From the NCBI RefSeq assembly GCF_035222275.1, contig NC_085881.1, positions 2,914,001 to 2,978,000 of the forward strand: 64,000 bases of DNA. The letters run 5' to 3'. Origin of the DNA: Podospora bellae-mahoneyi. Its lineage: Eukaryota > Ascomycota > Sordariomycetes > Sordariales > Podosporaceae. Made by a program: the position numbers and the translations under genes. Shown in pieces: positions 52,507 through 63,719 of this stretch. Position 1 is the first letter of the stretch. Each line of letters begins with the position of its first letter. Under the pieces are notes generated by a model. It was not told the DNA's origin. It did no database searches and saw only the letters and a program-made list of their open reading frames with translations.

Positions 52507-54993
52507 ATGGACGATCCATGGCGCTCACCATGGACTGCGACCGACGTCGACCCCGACAAAGACCACAAGCTTCCCTCTCCCTCTCTCTCCAAATCCGACC
52601 TCGCTCCTCCACCGCGCGCGCTTCTCTCGGGCACCAGCTCTCCACGACTCTCGGCGGCAGTCGAATCTTCGCCATGGGGCGATGACGGGGATGGCCTCGG
52701 GGACTGGGCCGGCGCTTCGACACCAGCGGCCGATGCCTCGTCGGTTCATTCGGGATGGGGCGGTGGGTGGGCAACGAGTCCGAATCTTGCGGCCGTTCGA
52801 CGAGACGATGATTCCGGCAGGTTAAGCCCAATCGCGTGGCCTGGCAACATTGCGACGCCAAAGCCAGCAAACGGCTCCGCCTTTCGACAACCCTCGCCCG
52901 ATCCCTGGGCAGCTGAGTCGTCGGTCGACAAACCGCCAACGGAAATCGACGCACCCCAAGTAATCGTCGATCTTGCCTCTCCTCGAGCGATGCACTTTGA
53001 GACGCTGAAAGCCACAACCGGTTTGGGGGCGATTGGCCTGGATGCTGGATGGGATAGTGCCTCGGTGGAAGAGAACAGAGAAGGACCAACGGAGGTCACG
53101 GATCCCCAGAATCATGAAGAAAAGCGAGCAGAGGATCCGGCACAGCTTCCGCGGCACAATGGCGAGTTTCGCTCGTACACTCCGTCGAACGAAGGAACAG
53201 ATCACGACGATGATCATCAAGACTCACCCATAACGTCCATTGACGAAGACCACAGAGGCCGTCAACGAGAACCGGCCCGGCCTGCTGGTAAGGTCCAGGA
53301 GCTGGTCGTCAAGTTCGACGGTCTTGCCAAGGCTAAGAGCCAGGAGAGCTTGCGTGTCCCTCGGCCGAAGAGCAGCGGCAGTGGCAGTGTGGGCAAACGG
53401 GATGCCTCGAGTGACAATGGTGATTTTGGTGACTTCGAGGATACAGAGGACGTCAAATCCCACCCACCCCCAGATCCCGTGGAACAACCCGTGGCACCTC
53501 AGAGTTCGGAAGACGCGGAACGACCTGTCACACCTCCCTCATCGCAAGACGTAAAGTCACCACTCACTCCTCCTTCATCAAAGTCAAAATGTGAAGACGA
53601 AACTCCCACAAAGCGATCTCCCCAGGTAAAGTCCAGTGCCGTTGCTTCCCCCGAAGTTCCTATCAGACCGAAAATCGTCCGTCCGACCTTTGAAGTCAAT
53701 TTGGACCAAGTTGGTGAACTTTTCGAGTCGATGAAAGTTCCTGTTAAACTGCCCATCATTAGTATTGATGGTGAGATTCCGGAGCGTGTCATCACCGACA
53801 GCTTCAACGAGATATCTGAACGAAAGCTGTGGTACCGTTTGTCTCGGTTGGGATCGGCGAGGAGACACGATGCTGCAGATGAAGACAGCTACAGACGGAT
53901 CACTTGGCCGACGTCCACAGTTCGTCAGGAAGTCATTACAATCGTCCGCCGGTGGATGGAAGAAGACTCCATTGCTGGCCGAGTGGCTCTTGGCGGAGGC
54001 ATATCCAAGACTCAGAAGAATATGTTCGGCTGGGATTCCTCTGCCGAGCCTGTTGGTCTGGATGCTGTCTTTGGCAAGCGAAAACAGGAATCTAGGGCAG
54101 CTCCACCCCAGCCGATCCAGATCTCAGATTCCCTGGCGTCTTTTCTTGAACCACCAACTTCTACGACGTCTAGATCAGCCCACAGTGTCGCATCACCCCC
54201 ACCAGCTGTACAAAGCCCGCCGGTTGCTTCCTTCGGGTGGAGTGAGAGCCCTGCATGTGCTCCCACGCCAACTACAACCCTTGCACCACCCCCACGACCA
54301 TCAACAGGCGGGAGCGCGCCCTCAGCCTTACCATCAACAGCAGGTCATTCACGAACCGCCTCGCAGCCGGCAGTGTTCGGTGCTCCAAGAGCATTTTCAC
54401 CTGCGCCAATAGCCGAAGCAAACCATGACGATGAAGACGATGATGAAGACTGGGGTGAAATGGTCTCTTCACCAGTTGAGTCAAAGCCGGCTGGGTTCCA
54501 GAGCTTGGATGATGCCTTTGCGGCCCCAATTGCTCCTACTACCTCAGCATCTACACTGTCAGACCCTGAAGCGGCTGCTGAAACTAGACCTTCTGCGAGC
54601 GAGCCATGGTCAACAATGGACTTTTCGATGTTTGACGCTCCAGCTCCGGCTTTGTCTCAGTCCAAAGTGCCAGCCGCTCTACCGACGCTTTCAGATACAC
54701 CTCTCGCCTTCTCTCCCATAGTTGTGACATTTCCGCTGTCTCTTTCAGAAACGCCCACACCTTCACCGACATTCACGCCACCAACACAAACTTCACCACC
54801 TCCACCAAAGGTACTTCTCAGCGCACGACCTTTTACACCATCAGTGCCATCGCGGCTGTCAGAGCACATGTCCGTGCCACCAGATCCTGTTCCTCCCATC
54901 CAGGATCCCATCCACGATCTGACTACGAGTGACGATGAGGTGGCTAAACAGATCATCGCAAACCTCCCCGACCTGTCATACATGTTGCGATGA
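52507..54993 (+). CDS. Disordered acidic protein with clathrin-adaptor-ear-binding-like motifs
   Basis: An intronless gene of 828 residues from the ATG at 52507. Most of it is Pro/Ser/Asp-rich and disordered. One conserved helical block lies at about 405-490 (FNEISERKLWYRLSRLGSAR, then VIRRWMEEDS-like). Acidic-aromatic motifs stand out: DNGDFGDFEDTED at about 301-313 and DDEDWGEMVSSP at about 645-656, plus several DPW and WG elements near the N-terminus (DDPWRSPW, PDPWA). DFGDF- and WGEM-type motifs bind gamma-adaptin and GGA ear domains in proteins such as aftiphilin, so a role in clathrin-coated vesicle traffic at the trans-Golgi or endosome is inferred. I cannot give a firm family name. 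High confidence as a gene. Confidence 0.7.
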   Translation: MDDPWRSPWTATDVDPDKDHKLPSPSLSKSDLAPPPRALLSGTSSPRLSAAVESSPWGDDGDGLGDWAGASTPAADASSVHSGWGGGWATSPNLAAVRRDDDSGRLSPIAWPGNIATPKPANGSAFRQPSPDPWAAESSVDKPPTEIDAPQVIVDLASPRAMHFETLKATTGLGAIGLDAGWDSASVEENREGPTEVTDPQNHEEKRAEDPAQLPRHNGEFRSYTPSNEGTDHDDDHQDSPITSIDEDHRGRQREPARPAGKVQELVVKFDGLAKAKSQESLRVPRPKSSGSGSVGKRDASSDNGDFGDFEDTEDVKSHPPPDPVEQPVAPQSSEDAERPVTPPSSQDVKSPLTPPSSKSKCEDETPTKRSPQVKSSAVASPEVPIRPKIVRPTFEVNLDQVGELFESMKVPVKLPIISIDGEIPERVITDSFNEISERKLWYRLSRLGSARRHDAADEDSYRRITWPTSTVRQEVITIVRRWMEEDSIAGRVALGGGISKTQKNMFGWDSSAEPVGLDAVFGKRKQESRAAPPQPIQISDSLASFLEPPTSTTSRSAHSVASPPPAVQSPPVASFGWSESPACAPTPTTTLAPPPRPSTGGSAPSALPSTAGHSRTASQPAVFGAPRAFSPAPIAEANHDDEDDDEDWGEMVSSPVESKPAGFQSLDDAFAAPIAPTTSASTLSDPEAAAETRPSASEPWSTMDFSMFDAPAPALSQSKVPAALPTLSDTPLAFSPIVVTFPLSLSETPTPSPTFTPPTQTSPPPPKVLLSARPFTPSVPSRLSEHMSVPPDPVPPIQDPIHDLTTSDDEVAKQIIANLPDLSYMLR

Positions 54994-55995
54994 TACATCG
55001 AGAAGACGGCACTCCTTTGCAAATCATAATGTATGTATGTACCTAGGCATCAAGCCAACCGTGGCTGGTTCTGTTCATGAGTATAATGCATGGTTTTGGC
55101 GTTTTGGATTCTGCGCAAAACACCCGGAAATAGCTGGTATTTTCCGGCCGGTGAGATGACAGGAGTATATATACTGAGCATGGAGTTTTTGATAGCAATT
55201 CAAATCCTTGATCTTCACATGCTCATGACTTTTACCAGGGCAGTTGCTATCCTAAGCGCTAGAATACTTTTCCTCAGAGAAATATCGCAGTTTCCTATTG
55301 TGCGGTAGCGTCGCGTATTCGCCCTTTTTCATGCATCTTTTGCATGGATATCCACCCTCGGAAATCTGTTCCCTTGGCTGGAAGAGGGCCAGCCTACCAG
55401 AATGCGTTCGGAGTCGCGAGAAGTGCGCGAACAACCCCGGCTGTTGGTCAACTTGGCTTCTTCAAGCTCCTCTCCCCCGCCTTGCTCCCCCCCCAGCACC
55501 CCCAGGTCCCCCCACCACTGTTCACCCGTTACAGGGGACGCAGTGGCGTCTCCCCGCACTCTTGGGTGGTTGATCCCCGTCAGCCAAGACGGCCAAGCAC
55601 TACCCCAGACTTTTAGCCATCTGGGGCTGCTACGTATCAGAACCTGAAGATTTCCAAAGCCGAAGCTGATACCCGGTCACACCCACCTGGGGGCTCGCCC
55701 TTCGCATGTGGTAGGACCCCAGGATATCGATGCCATCATGGATGTTGGGTCTTTGGCACCGAAAGCCCGACTGGAGGCTCTGCGGCCCCTCTGCGCCGGC
55801 TCTTGGTTGACAGCTGGGACTAGGCCGTGGGAATGTAGTGGAGATATCAAACCGCTAGCTCAACTTGGATATCGCTCGCGTTTCCGAGATGTTGGGTTTT
55901 CAAAGTGATATAAGCCATGATTGCGAAGTCTTTTCGGTGATTGTTTGGGCAGAGAACTCAGTCTTCATCTCACCTGTCATACACACACAAGAGAG
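54994..55995. other. Intergenic, no gene recognised
   Basis: About 1 kb; a C-rich run at 55470-55515. It probably contains the CYP53 promoter. Open frames lack motifs. Confidence 0.5.
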
Positions 55996-57604
55996 ATGGC
56001 TGTGGTCACCCTCCTCATGTCGCCTTGGGCGCCAGTAGGCCTGGTTGCCTTCTTTTTCATCTATTATCTCTACCCATACTTCTTCACATACCGTCACCTC
56101 AGACGTATCCCAGCACCATTCCCGGCCCAGTTCACCAACTGGTGGTTACTTCTTGTTGCCCGTCGTGGCGACCGGTACTTGACCGTTGATCAACTTCACA
56201 AGAAGCACGGCACTGTTGTCCGCATCCAACCCAACCACGTCAGCATCAACGATGACGCCGCCATCAACATCATCTACGGTCACGGCAATGGTTTCCTCAA
56301 GTCGTAAGTCTTTTGTCCTCTTGCTTGCACTCACAGAGACCGAACATCACTGACATCTATCACACAGCGACTTCTATGACGCCTTCGTCTCCATTCGCCG
56401 GGGTCTCTTCAACACCCGCGACCGTCACGAGCACACCCGCAAGCGCAAGATCGTCTCCCACACCTTCTCGGTCAAGTCGGTCGCCCAGTTCGAGCCCTAC
56501 ATTCACTCCAACCTCGAGCTCTTTGTCAAGCAACTCGACAATCTCGTCACCCGCTCCCCGATGAAGACTGCCGTTCTCGACTGCCTCAACTGGTTCAACT
56601 ACCTCGCCTTTGACGTCATCGGTGATCTCGCCTTTGGTGCCCCCTTCGGCATGCTCAGCTCCGGCGCCGACATGGCCGAAGTCCGCTCTTCCCCAGACAG
56701 CCCCCCGATCTACGCCTCCGCCATCGAGATCCTCAACCGCCGGGGTGAGGTCTCCGCCGCTCTGGGTATCCTCCCATCCCTGAAGCCTTACGCAAAGTAC
56801 TTCCCCGACCCGTTCTTCACCCAGGGTCTCGCCGCGGTGGAGAGCCTGGCTGGTATCGCTATCGCCCGTGTGAAGATGAGACTTGAGAACCCACCCCCCG
56901 AGGGCCGCAAGGACCTCCTCCAGAGACTTGTCGATGCCAGAGACGAAAAGGGTGAACCGCTTGGAAGGGAGGAACTCACCGCCGAGGCCTTGACTCAGCT
57001 CATCGCCGGGTCGGACACCACCTCCAACTCCTCCTGCGCGCTTCTGTACCACGCCGTCCGCACCCCGGGCGTGATCCCCAAGCTCCAAGCTGAGCTCGAC
57101 GCCGCTATCCCCCACTCGATCGACGTCCCCACGTTTGACATGGTCCGCGACCTGCCTTACCTCTCCGCTGTTGTCAACGAGACCCTCAGGCATAACTCGA
57201 CCTCTGGGATTGGCCTCCCTCGTCAAATCCCGCTTGACTCCCCTGGCATTCACCTCAACGGGCACTTCTTCCCCGGTGGCACTGTTTTGTCGGTGCCGAC
57301 GTATTCGGTTCACCATTCAAAGGAGATTTGGGGCGAGGACGCCGATCAGTTCAACCCGGATAGGTGGTTTAGCTTGACACAACGGCAGAAGAATGCTTTT
57401 ATTCCTTTTAGTCATGGGCCGAGGGCGTGTGTGGGGAGGAATGTGGCCGAGATGGAGATGAAGTTGATTGTGGCTACTTGGGCGAGGAGGTATGAGGTTG
57501 AGCTGAGGCAGGAGGTGATGGAGACGAAGGAGGGGTTTTTGAGGAAGCCGCTGGGGTTGGAGGTTGCGTTGAAGCTTAGGAAGGGGTTCACGCCTTTGGC
57601 TTAA
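55996..57604 (+). CDS. Cytochrome P450, CYP53-like (benzoate 4-hydroxylase)
   Basis: Exons 55996-56303 and 56368-57604 (GTAAGT/ACAG, phase 2) give 514 residues. An N-terminal anchor (LLMSPWAPVGLVAFFFIYYLY) places it in the ER membrane. P450 marks: I-helix AGSDTTSN, K-helix ETLR, the PDRW-type FNPDRW, and the heme loop FIPFSHGPRACVG with Cys457 as the heme thiolate. SGIGLPRQIP, FPGGTVLSVPTYSVHHSKEIWG and GPRACVGRNVAEME are close to CYP53 enzymes, which para-hydroxylate benzoate to 4-hydroxybenzoate and serve detoxification and entry to the beta-ketoadipate pathway. The downstream short-chain dehydrogenase is on the same strand but need not be functionally linked. High confidence for P450, good for CYP53. 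Confidence 0.88.
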
Positions 57605-58097
57605 GGGGTGGGGGGTAAGAAAGGGGGAGTGTACGATTATTGAAAGGGGGGAAATGTGAATAGTATATGATGACATGAAATAAATGTTCAAGTTCAAATT
57701 TTTGATGGGCCGTTGCGGGGTGTTGGGGAGTAGGTGATTGAGTGAGTAAGTGAGTGAGTGAGTGAGTGCCTTCACAACTTTGACTCTGATGACTACTCGT
57801 TGCCGAATGCCCGGTATCTCCGATTGGCATCAACTCTCCCAAGCAAAGTCGCAATTTATTCGCCATTTGGACAGTTTTGTTCGGTGCTGATGATGGTGGT
57901 TGACTTGGCCGAGTCGCAACCGAAGATGCTGGGTAGTCGCCATCGTGCATGCCGAAAACGCCATTTGGGGGGTGGCCAGACAACTTATAAGTGACTAGTG
58001 ATGGCCACAAGAACATATACAATTTCAAATAATCCTTTTCTGTTCTGAGTATCCTGTGTGAAACGCCTGATATAATTCCGATACATCACGATTAACC
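57605..58097. other. Intergenic between CYP53-like and SDR genes
   Basis: Contains a GAGT repeat (about 57736-57768). No gene seen. Confidence 0.55.
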
Positions 58098-59047
58098 ATG
58101 ACCAGAGCAGACAAACTCGCCGGCAAGAAGATTGCCGTCATCGGTGGTTCATCCGGGTAGGTACCTACCTACCTCTCACCACACCCCCTTTGTCTACCCT
58201 CACTAACAAATCCCCCAACCAGCATCGGCTACGGAGCAGCAGAGATCCTCCTCTCCGCCGGCGCCCACATAACCATCATATCCTCCACCCAAGAAAAAGT
58301 CGACCGTGCCGTTTCCCAACTATCATCTACCGCTGGGGGCAACGTCCAAGGCAGAGTCGGCAACGTCCGCGACGAAGCCGCCTTCACTGAACTGCTTCTC
58401 TCCCTTGCTCCCCTGGATCATGTCATCTTCTCCAGCGTCGATAAAATCATCCGTGGTAGCCTGGCCGAAGCTAACCTCTCCGACGCGGCGGGGTTGTTCG
58501 GGGTGAAGTTTTGGGGGAGCTTTGTTGTCGCAAAGGGTGAGCTGACCTACCTTTTTCCTCTTCTAGATGAACCATGTGCTGATCGAGGTGAAGCCATCGC
58601 AAAACACGACATCATCCTCCCTGGCGGCTCACTCACCCTCACCTCTGGCGCTGCTGCTCTACGTCCTAAGAAGGGAGCGACGATTGGCGGGGCGCTGAAT
58701 GGGGGGTTGATTACCGCTACTATTTCTCTTGCTGATGAGCTTGCGGGGAAGAGGATCAGGGTGAATACTGTTGTCCCGGGGTTAGTCAAGACACCGCTTT
58801 TGGGGAAGTTGGGGAATAGTGAGGAGCAGCAGAGGGAGATTTATGAGCAGGCGGCCGGGAGGTTGAGTGTGGGGTTTGTTGCTAGTCCGGAAGATGTTGC
58901 GGAGGCGTATCTTTATGCTGTGAGGGCGGATTATGCTAATGGGTCGACGATTGTTATTGGTGAGTTCCACTACCTATTGAGTTGGTTTGAAATGTCAGAG
59001 GGGGTTTCTAATGGTTTTGGGATACAGATGGCGGTAGTTCTTTTTGA
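58098..59047 (+). CDS. Atypical short-chain dehydrogenase/reductase
   Basis: Exons 58098-58156, 58223-58536, 58594-58959 and 59028-59047 give 252 residues; acceptor TAG at 58566 would add nine in-frame residues to exon 3 and is a less family-like choice. The cofactor loop GGSSGIGYG (17-25), the NVRD-type GNVRDE, and the end IVIDGGSSF follow the SDR Rossmann fold. The usual YxxxK catalytic pair is not visible: the region after TLTSGAAALRPKKG reads ATIGGALNGGL, as in a divergent fungal SDR group without the Tyr. VNTVVPGLVKTPL after it is normal. It may be a non-catalytic or differently catalysing reductase. NADP preference and substrate are unknown. Good confidence in fold. Confidence 0.75.
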
Positions 59048-59231
59048 TTGGGGGTAGAAGTGGATGGGGATGCACAATTTGGGAGTCTTGGGGAGTATCT
59101 CAAAACTGAGACCAAGATGCAAGGGCTTGATAGTGTGGGACATGTGAGAAACGATGCTCAAGGATTGTCAGCGGCTGGGTAGTGTCAGAAATGACTACGG
59201 AAACAAAAACATACCAGCTGTATTGTCCAGT

Positions 59232-60233
59232 TTAAGGTACCCAACTAATGTGAGATGACACCAAATTTGTCGATGGTGAACCACAAAGGTAGGACAGGTA
59301 TCCAACAATCACTGCAACCGTCGTATTCCTCATCAGTGAGCCCTCCCTGACCAGAACATTCGTGCTCGTTGCCAGTGTTCTCAGCTGGTTTCTGGCACTC
59401 CTGATCATGTTCTTAATCTTGATGCTTGTCGACAGCCTCCCGCTTGCCATCTTCGCATCCCGTACGGTATCCCTCTTCATGACCCTCAGAATGTCCCTCG
59501 CCATAATCTTCCTTAGCATCGTTATGAACCTAATCCGAATCGTCCTAATCATACAGATAGATATCTTCCGAATCTTCGTCCCAACCTTTGTCGTCCTCCA
59601 TCTCATCCTTCTTCTTGTCCTCCCCCTCAGAGGACGGCGCGCAGCACTCGATGTTCTCAAAGGGCCTGTAGACTTCACGCTCAGCACCACACAGTGCTGC
59701 AGCACAAAGAACCACCCATTGCACTTCCAGCGCAACTCTCGTCTTGTGCGCATCTTCCATAAGGGTCTGAAATTTGATCAGAGAACCCGAGGTAGGGGGT
59801 CCACCTGGGGCACTGGCCTTGCAATCAGGCATCTAATCCAGAAGCTCCTGAATTGGCCCCCCGTTACCAGACTCGAGTCGAACGCGCAGGAAACGGACTG
59901 GCCGTTCCCGAGTATTTGGATCAGCCCTTAGCTGTCTGCGCATGTTCTTCGTACTGACTGCCTCTGGGAGCCACTGAACCGGGTGACGATGGTGGCTAGC
60001 CCGCATGTATGATGGGACTCAAAACGGAGAAAGCGCAGAACAAAGCGGACTTCTTTCCACAACGCGGCCACCATCGGATTGAGGCAGATCAAATTCCATG
60101 TCCGGTTAAGTGATTCCCATGGGTCAGGCGCAGCGATTGGGTTAAAGTCAGCCCCTGGAATGCTGCTATCTACCCGCATTTTCCGGCAGTCCTCGTACAG
60201 GGACGCATAACGCTCTACTTCGTGGTGACACAT
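59232..60233 (-). pseudogene. Decayed hypothetical gene
   Basis: A start (MCHHEVERYASLYEDCRK, ATG at 60233) leads into about 90 coding-like residues (DPWESLNRTWNLICLNPMV). A second block in another frame (about 59832-59545) carries VQWVVLCAAALCGAEREVY and an acidic Lys/Asp/Glu tail. That tail goes on as charged sequence (HNDAKEDYGEGHSEGHEEGY) with in-frame stops after YLYD, DDSD and KHQD. At least one frame slip and three stops therefore break it. I do not recognise the family. It may alternatively be a shorter real gene ending at 59545. Low to moderate confidence. Confidence 0.35.
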
Positions 60234-60606
60234 GCTGTAAGTGGATGGTAAAAGATATGGTGGACTTGGTGACTTGCCATCCTCATGATGACACGCTTGT
60301 TGTCGTCAAATTTCCTTCACTGGAAGTTCTGCATCGCATACTGGTCAAAGCTGAAGGTGGAATCCCAAAGAATCTGCACCGTTTAAAAGTACTCTCGTCA
60401 GTCTTTACCCTATCTTAGATTCAAACGACCTGCCCGGTGTTAGTTGATAGGTAGGTGACTGTGGCTGGGTGCAGCCACAGTCAGGCGCTTCACACAGAAT
60501 TCAAATAAAATTCAAACGCAAACAGAACTTGCTTTCACTCCCACCCCTCACGAAATTCCTACCAAGCCTCAACTCCAAACGTCAACCACCCACGACAGAA
60601 CGCCGT
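60234..60606. other. Intergenic, no gene recognised
   Basis: Short flank between the decayed gene and the carbonic anhydrase gene. Confidence 0.5.
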
Positions 60607-61221
60607 TTAAACAACCCTCCTCGTCTTCCCACTCTCAACCTCATAAACCCACCCACTAATCGTCACGCTATCAGGCACAAGCTTGCTCGCCTTCAGAAAA
60701 GCCACATCGTCCTCAACCGCCTTCTCCAGCTCGGGGAAAGGCAAAAAGTCAAGGTTCTTGGCCTTGAGTTCAGCCACGGCTTCCTCACTGTTTTACATGT
60801 TAGCCTCTCTCACAGCCACCTAAAATCCGTAGACCTACCCAAGATTCTTCTCAACAATCCCATAAGCATCCTCATTCTTGAATGTCAGCATCCCACAGCC
60901 AGTGTGCTTGACAAGGACGATCTCGTTCGTGCCGAGGAGCTGCTCCGAGATGACGATGGAGCGGAGGGCGTCGACCGCGCTGGCGCCGGCCTTTTCATTT
61001 TCTTAGTCTGATGTTCAGTCTCAAAGAGGGAGTGAACTCACATTGCGGATAACATGCGCATCACCAAGCTCAATCCCAAACGCCCTCGCAGGGTCAATTC
61101 TCGCGTCCATGCAAGTCAAGACAAGATATTTTTTCGCCGGGGGCAGAGCCAAGTGCCCTTGGGTAAAGGAGGCAGAGTACGACTCGGAGGTCTGCTCGAC
61201 GTTCTTTTGGATGGCGGACAT
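60607..61221 (-). CDS. Beta-class carbonic anhydrase
   Basis: Exons 61221-61042, 60990-60839 and 60787-60607 (phases 0 and 2) give 170 residues. Zinc ligands Cys37, His89 and Cys92 occur in TCMDARID and HTGCGM, with the Asp39-Arg41 dyad that gates the zinc water in beta-carbonic anhydrases. The short length and the N-terminus without a presequence fit the small single-domain, probably cytosolic fungal type rather than the longer CAN1/CAN2 kind. It interconverts CO2 and bicarbonate, feeding carboxylations and pH/CO2 sensing. Introns have GTGAGT/AAAG and GTAGGT/CAG ends and the frame is unbroken. High confidence in family and exons. Confidence 0.9.
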
Positions 61222-62171
61222 GGTCGCTATCTGTGGTGGGAAAAGATCTGTAGGTGGGAAGAAGCGAGGTGAGCAAACTCAGGCTTGGAAAACCAAAAAT
61301 ATCAAGACAAAACCACAACAGCAACAATAACTAGAGTAAAAACTACTCGTTGCAATATGATAGAGAATGAAAAAGAAAAAAAACTAGAAATAATAGCAGC
61401 ACTCTCTCCCCTCCCCCTTATATACTTGACTCGAAAAAATAACATACCAAGGCAATCCCGGATTTAGGCACGGACGAACAAAAACACACTGTCGATTAAA
61501 ACCACCAACAACAACAAAAATACGGTTATGAAATCCTTCCTCGCTGTATGGCGGCGGCGAACTTGTGTCAAATCATCAGATCAGGAATAATAAACCGGGG
61601 AAACTACCAAAATTATAACATCTCAAGTCACACAGTTCCCCCCTCATCTCATCAACCTCCCTTCAAGCGAGAATCCCCGCCAAGACAAAGCTGAAGCAGC
61701 CTTGGCACCTCCGCCAAGTGGGAGTTGGAGCTGTTTCTGGCAAGGTCAGCCATGTCGTCTACAAATAAATGGAGGCCAAAACATAAAAGAAGAGCCTTGA
61801 TGAGATAGTGAAAGGCCTTCATCTTGTGTAGCTTGGTTCATTATTTTGTCCGCCATGTGTCAGCGGAGCTATCACCCCCATGACGTGCTCAGCACCCCCC
61901 AAATCCATCGATCAAATCCCACGATGTTTGAGATTCCTCATGGTTCCGTCCCAATCACTCGTGCAGAAACACCTGGTAGATCATTGCATCAAGCAGCCAC
62001 AACCTCTCGCCATCAAGATGATCGGCGCTTTGCATATACCCTTTCCCCCACCTCTGGTTAGGTTAGCAATATCACCGTTAGTATACAATAGATAGGGCGC
62101 AATAAAAGTACAAGCTGTCGTTGGATATATTTACAAAGGTATTAACAAGTTACCGTGTCAGAATGAAGGAC
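61222..62171. other. Intergenic, no gene recognised
   Basis: Promoter of the carbonic anhydrase gene (CA- and A-rich) and 3' flank of oxa1. No coding motif seen. Confidence 0.5.
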
Positions 62172-63719
62172 TCATTCCTCCTGGCCCCTCGCCCTTTTCC
62201 TATTCCTCCTCGCCAACAGCCTTTCCTTCTCCTCCAGAGCCCTCTTCGCCTCATACTCCTGCGCCTTGGCAAACGTAGCCTTGTTAGTAGAGTTATCCTG
62301 CCATTGCTCAAGCTTCTGCTGCGCAGCCGCCTTGGTCGACTTCAAGCTCTCAAAAAGGGTCTCCTTTTGTGGCACCACGGTCCCCTTGGTATCCAGAGTT
62401 CTCGGGGCCTGGTACGCTCCGCCAATAGGGGTCCTATGGTGGCCCCCAAAGACCACTGGTCTCAAACCGATCATCTTGCGGAACCAGTTCTGATACGTGA
62501 GCCACTGCTGCCCAAACTGCAGGAAAGTAGAGATCGCAAAGTAGAGTTGGAGACCGGCGGGCAAGAAAATGCTCACACCGAGGGTGATTGGCGCTGCGAC
62601 CATGGTCATGATCTTCATGGTTCCTTGCTGCGAGGAGGCCATGTACGGGAGTGGTACCTAGATAGATCACAACAATTAGCTCAATATCATCTGACCAAAA
62701 AAAAAAAAAACCAGAGCTGTGGGAACAACATACCCTCATACTAGCAATCATCAACCCAGCACCCACAATCGGCAAAATAAACAACGGATCCGACACGGTC
62801 AAATCATTAAACCACAACGCTCCCCCCGTCTCCATCGACGGCACCGGCAAATCAGCCATTCCCCTGATCAACCTAAACATCCCAAAGCCCACGGGAATCT
62901 GCACCAAGGCCGGAATACTCGCAGGCAGCATCTTGTACCCCACCGCCCGTCTCATCGCCTTCATCTTATTCCTCTTATCCAACATGGCATACTGATCCGC
63001 CTGGCCCCCCTGAAAAGCCGACATGACCTCCTTCTCCAGCTGCTCATACTTGGGATCCCTCTTCAGATCCTGCAGCTTCTGCGCCATTTCCGCAGCCGTA
63101 AACATAGGCTTGACAAGAACCGCCCTGATAGCAAGCGAGACAAGACCGATCGACGCCCACCACGGGAGGCCCGTGTAGATGTACGTGTGCTCGAGGATCC
63201 ATTCCATGAGGGCTGTCGGGCCGAAGCCGTAGTCTAGACCCAAGTTCTTGAGAAAGCCGATTTGCTCAGGCATGTTGAGGAGGTCGCTTCCGGAGAGGGA
63301 TACGGGGGTGGTGTCGATATCCGACAGGACAGAAGGGCTCGCGATCGGATCTACCACTGGAGCAGCGGCAGCGGCGGGGGCGGGAGTTGGGGCGACGGCC
63401 GGTTGAGTCGAGGCATACCGCACGGCTGTGAAGGCAGCGGGACCACCTATCCTGCTCCCAGAGAGGACGGTGCGAGGAGTCTGAGGAAGGGATCCATTGC
63501 TGCGCAGAGTGGTGCCGAACTGTCGTGTTGAGATTCGGGAGGACGACGACTGGGGAAGCTTCAAATGTTAGCGTTGGATATGGGAGGAGGAAAACGGAAA
63601 CGGCTCAATTGAGTCGAGAGGTCGCTAAGAAACAAGGAAAAAGAAATTGGAAAAATGCATACCTTTCTGGCAAGGCCCAGCGAGGGGCTTGACCTCAGTA
63701 AACCTCTACTTGGGAGCAT
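62172..63719 (-). CDS. oxa1: Mitochondrial inner-membrane insertase OXA1
   Basis: Exons 63719-63663, 63549-62734 and 62657-62172, both joins phase 0, give 452 residues. The presequence MLPSRGLLRSSPSLGLARK is basic and acid-free. The YidC/Oxa1 core has five hydrophobic segments: WWASIGLVSLAIRAVLV (about 147-165), VGYKMLPASIPALVQIPVGFGMF, LFILPIVGAGLMIASM, MVAAPITLGVSIFLPAGLQLYFAI and FLQFGQQW. Between the first two lies the charged matrix loop (AQKLQDLKRDPKYEQLEKEV). The C-terminal basic coiled coil (AQQKLEQWQD to RRNRKRARG) is the ribosome-binding tail of OXA1, which separates it from COX18. It inserts mitochondrially and nuclear-encoded proteins such as Cox2 into the inner membrane. High confidence. 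Confidence 0.93.

Noticed and set aside
58537-58566. Short intron 58537-58566 in the SDR gene
   Set aside because: A 30-nt intron is too short for fungi; the 57-nt intron ending at 58593 restores the family sequence better.
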